A stretch of 64,000 nt of DNA, taken from contig JH720365.1 in the NCBI GenBank assembly GCA_000231825.2, positions 186,001 through 250,000 on the forward strand, in the 5' to 3' direction. The stretch's first letter is position 1, and the number at the start of each line of letters is the position of its first letter. Position numbers and translations under genes: made by a program. Shown here one piece after another: positions 61,155-64,000 of this stretch. Under the pieces are notes generated by a model. The model was not told where the DNA came from. It was given only the letters and a program-made list of their open reading frames with translations, and did no database searches. This DNA comes from Tetrahymena elliotti 4EA (taxonomy: Eukaryota; Ciliophora; Oligohymenophorea; Hymenostomatida; Tetrahymenidae).

Positions 61155-64000
61155 ATGGAAGATAAACCTAAATAAAACTTCGCAAGAAGAGATCGTTTAG
61201 TCGAACTTGAAAAGTAAGCCTAAAAGAAATGGGATGAAGAAAAGACTTACGAATCTAACCCCAATCCTGGATAAAAGAAGTACTTGGTTACTTTCCCTTA
61301 TCCTTATTTGAATGGTAGATTGCATTTGGGACACAGCTACACAATGACTAAAGTTGATTTCATTGCTCGTTACAAGCGCCTTAATGGTTATAATGTTGTT
61401 TTCCCTTTCGGTTTCCACTGCACTGGTTAGCCTATTTCTGCTGCTGCCACCAAGCTTAAAAGAGAAATTGAACAATATGGTCTTCCTCCTGTTTTCCCTG
61501 AAGAAAAGAAGGAACAAAGATAATGGAATATCCTCAAGAAGATGGGTATCCCTGAAGAAGTAAAATTTTCTTTTATATAAAAAAAATTCTTAAAATTAGT
61601 GATCCTGTGTTTACAATAAAAGCCTTAAATAAAAATGATTGTTAAATAGATCCTTTCAAAAAAGCAATTAAAGCAGTTTTTTATTTTTGATGTTTTATTT
61701 ACAATGAATAATAGCAGTTTTATTACAATTATGGCTCACTAATCATAGAATTAATAAATAAAAATGAAATTTTTCATTAAATCATTCTAATTTGTTTCTT
61801 ATTTTTTATTAGGATATTCCTAAGTTCTAAGAAGGTAAATTCTGGTGTGGTTATTTCCATCCTTTTGCCACTTAAGACTTGAAATCATTTGGTGTTGCAG
61901 TTGATCACAGAAGATCCTTCATCACCACTGATGTTAACCCTTACTACGACTCGTTCATTCAATGGTAATTCACTCTTTTGAAGGAAAGAAACTATATTCG
62001 TTATGGAAAAAGACCTTCAATCTTCTCTGTTGCTGATAATCAAATTTGTGCTGATCACGATAGAGCTCAAGAATCTGAAGGTATTGGTCCTTAAGAATAC
62101 ACTCTTATCAAATTGAAGGTAAATTAATGAAAATAATATCTTGCATTTCTAAACTTAAATAATAGCTCTTTTTAAGATATCAAAGATATCAGATAGATTA
62201 AATTGTCTTATTCCAAATATATCAGAATAATTTAAATATTTATTTATTATATTAGAAATTCTAATTGCTATTCAATTTATTTATCTAGAAATCATCTAAT
62301 AAAATATCATTCAAGCCTAAATAAATCTTTAACATTTTAATTTATTTACATACAGGTTCTCGAATTCCACGGAGCTTTGAAGCCTCTTGAAGGAAGAAAT
62401 GTTTACTTGGCTGCTGCTACCTTGAGACCTGAAACTATGTATGGTTAAACCAACTGCTATATTCTTCCTGATGGTGTTTATGGTGCTTTCGAAGTTACTA
62501 ATGATGAAGTAAATAATTATTTTTCATTGTTTACTTTGATTATTTGAATTTGAAACAAACTTTTGATTAAGCTATTTTTGTATTCTTTTTTTGCTAAACT
62601 TTTTTTAAAAAAAACTAAATTTTTATTTTATTATTTTTAGGTCTTTATTATTGCTGAAAGAGCTGCTAAGAACATGGCTTACTAAGACTTAACTAAAGAA
62701 AATGGTAAATATGTTAAGATTATGGATATTAAGGGTACCGATTTGTTGGGTATTCCCTTGAAGGCTCCTCTTTCTAGCTATGAAAAGGTTTATGCCCTTC
62801 CTATGCTTACTATTTCAATGGAAAAGGGTACTGGTGTTGTTACTTCCGTTCCTTCTGACTCTCCTGATGATTATGCTGCTCTCAGAGATTTGAAGAATAA
62901 GGCTGCTCTTAGAGAAAAGTACGGAATCAAAGAAGAGCAAGTCTTGCCTTTTGAACCTGTTCCTATCATTAATATCCCTGAATTGGGTGACCTTGCTGCT
63001 ATCGTTGCTTGTGAAAAGCATAAAGTTGCCTCTCAAAACGATAAAGAAAACCTTAAAAATGCTAAGGATGAATGTTACTTGAAGGGTTTCTATGATGGTG
63101 TTATGAAGGTTGGTAAGTATGCCGGTGTTAAAGTTTAAGAAGCTAAGAACTTGGTTAAGAATGACCTTATTGCTTCTGGTGAAGCTGCTAAATACTGGGA
63201 ACCTGAAGGTAAGGTATTTTCCAGATCTGGAGATGAATGTATTGTTGCCCTTATGGACTAATGGTATCTTGCTTACGATGAAGAAGAATGGAAGAAGCCT
63301 GTTAGAGATCATGTTAAAAACGTATTCACTTGCTACAACGATATCGTTCACAAGAGTTTCGTTGCTACTGTTGAATGGTTGTAATAATGGGGTTGCTCTC
63401 GTTCCTTCGGTCTTGGTAGTTATCTTCCTTTCGATAAGAACTATCTTGTCGAATCTCTCTCTGATTCTACCATTTATATGGCTTACTACACTGTTGTCCA
63501 CTTATTGCAAGGTATTGAATATTATTTTTTGTTGAATATAAGTTAATTAGAATTTTTATTTTAAAAGGAAATGTTGTTGGTTCTCAACCTGGTTCTCTTG
63601 GAATTACTCCTGAATAAATGAACAGAGAATTCTGGGACTACGTCTTTTTGAATGTTCCTTACTCTGATAAGATTTAAGTTAGTGAAGAAAAGATGATTTA
63701 ACTTAAAGAATCCTTCAGATATTGGTATCCTCTTGACTTGAGAGGATCTGCTAAGGATTTGGTAAAGAATCACTTGACCATGTCTATCTTCAACCATGCT
63801 GCTATCTGGAAGGATGAACCTAATATGTGGCCTCGTTCATTCTTTGTCAATGGGTAAAAAAAAATATTTATTTTCGAAAAAAATTTCACTAAAAACTAAT
63901 TTATACTAATAGGTATATGCTTGTTGATGGTGAAAAAATGTCCAAGTAGAAGGGTAACTTCTTTACTTTGAATGAAATTGTTGCTATGTATGGTGCTGAT
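61155..64000 (+). CDS. Cytosolic leucyl-tRNA synthetase (3' end beyond window)
   Basis: Charges tRNA-Leu and edits mischarged products. Exons 61155..61559, 61813..62118, 62356..62508, 62641..63511, 63568..63853 and 63913 to the edge. Class I catalytic signatures are present: the HIGH-type HLGH in [17 protein letters not shown], and KMSKQKGN for KMSKS at the far end. The editing domain contains [13 protein letters not shown] and the loop with [19 protein letters not shown]. Sequence and insertion pattern fit the eukaryotic/archaeal (LARS1) type rather than the bacterial/mitochondrial type. Codon usage is biased in the same direction as CCT6, consistent with high expression. The anticodon-binding domain lies outside the window. 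Confidence 0.96.

Noticed and set aside
62815..63501. 228-codon minus-strand frame
   Set aside because: Lies antisense to the leucyl-tRNA synthetase editing and catalytic exon, which explains the open frame through codon bias.

Overview
This window looks like ciliate macronuclear DNA, most probably Tetrahymena or a close relative. The base composition is extremely AT-rich. Long conserved proteins read through only if TAA and TAG are glutamine, with TGA as the sole stop. Introns are short (about 45-350 nt), AT-rich, and usually start GTAA and end TAG or AAG. Start codons sit in A-rich context. Many proteins carry Gln/Asn/Ser-rich low-complexity stretches. I see no bacterial operons, tRNA or rRNA genes, telomeric repeats, transposons or CRISPR arrays. 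The genus is an inference.

Layout, left to right. 1-4146 (+): 3' part of a SAPS-domain regulatory subunit of a PP6/Sit4-type phosphatase. 5780-11912 (+) and 12486-17225 (-): two convergent paralogous cyclic-nucleotide-gated-like K+ channels. 19298-24789 (+): membrane hybrid histidine kinase. 25987-28263 (+): chaperonin CCT6. 29302-32702 (+): PP2C-like protein with altered metal ligands. 33559-35456 (-): mitochondrial processing peptidase beta. 36415-38004 (-): RING-H2 protein with three C2HC fingers. 39993-40982 (+): CDC50, the P4-ATPase partner, followed by a small polytopic membrane protein. 42374-44396 (-): M14-carboxypeptidase-like type I membrane protein that lacks the zinc ligands. 45222-45974 (+): unknown protein. 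46409-47041 (-): N-terminal acetyltransferase NAA10. 47697-51177 (+): XPG/Rad2 nuclease. 51925-52683 (+): probable Mediator subunit MED22. 53555-55030 (+): coiled-coil protein. 56178-57392 (-): B-box plus MORN protein. 58157-59599 (+): carnosine N-methyltransferase-like protein. 61155 to the end (+): cytosolic leucyl-tRNA synthetase, cut by the window edge.

The genes are monocistronic and separated by 0.3-2 kb of AT-rich spacer. They do not form one pathway; the mix of housekeeping and signalling genes is ordinary for a ciliate chromosome. I found no convincing new multi-gene system. The best leads are a CCHC zinc-knuckle directly behind the cyclic-nucleotide domain in both channels, two candidate pseudoenzymes (PP2C-like and M14-like), and a RING protein with a C2HC triplet. 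Exon boundaries were checked by hand: the spliced lengths of the multi-exon genes with complete coordinates here come out as whole numbers of codons. The exception is the 5' part of the SAPS gene, where splicing is approximate.
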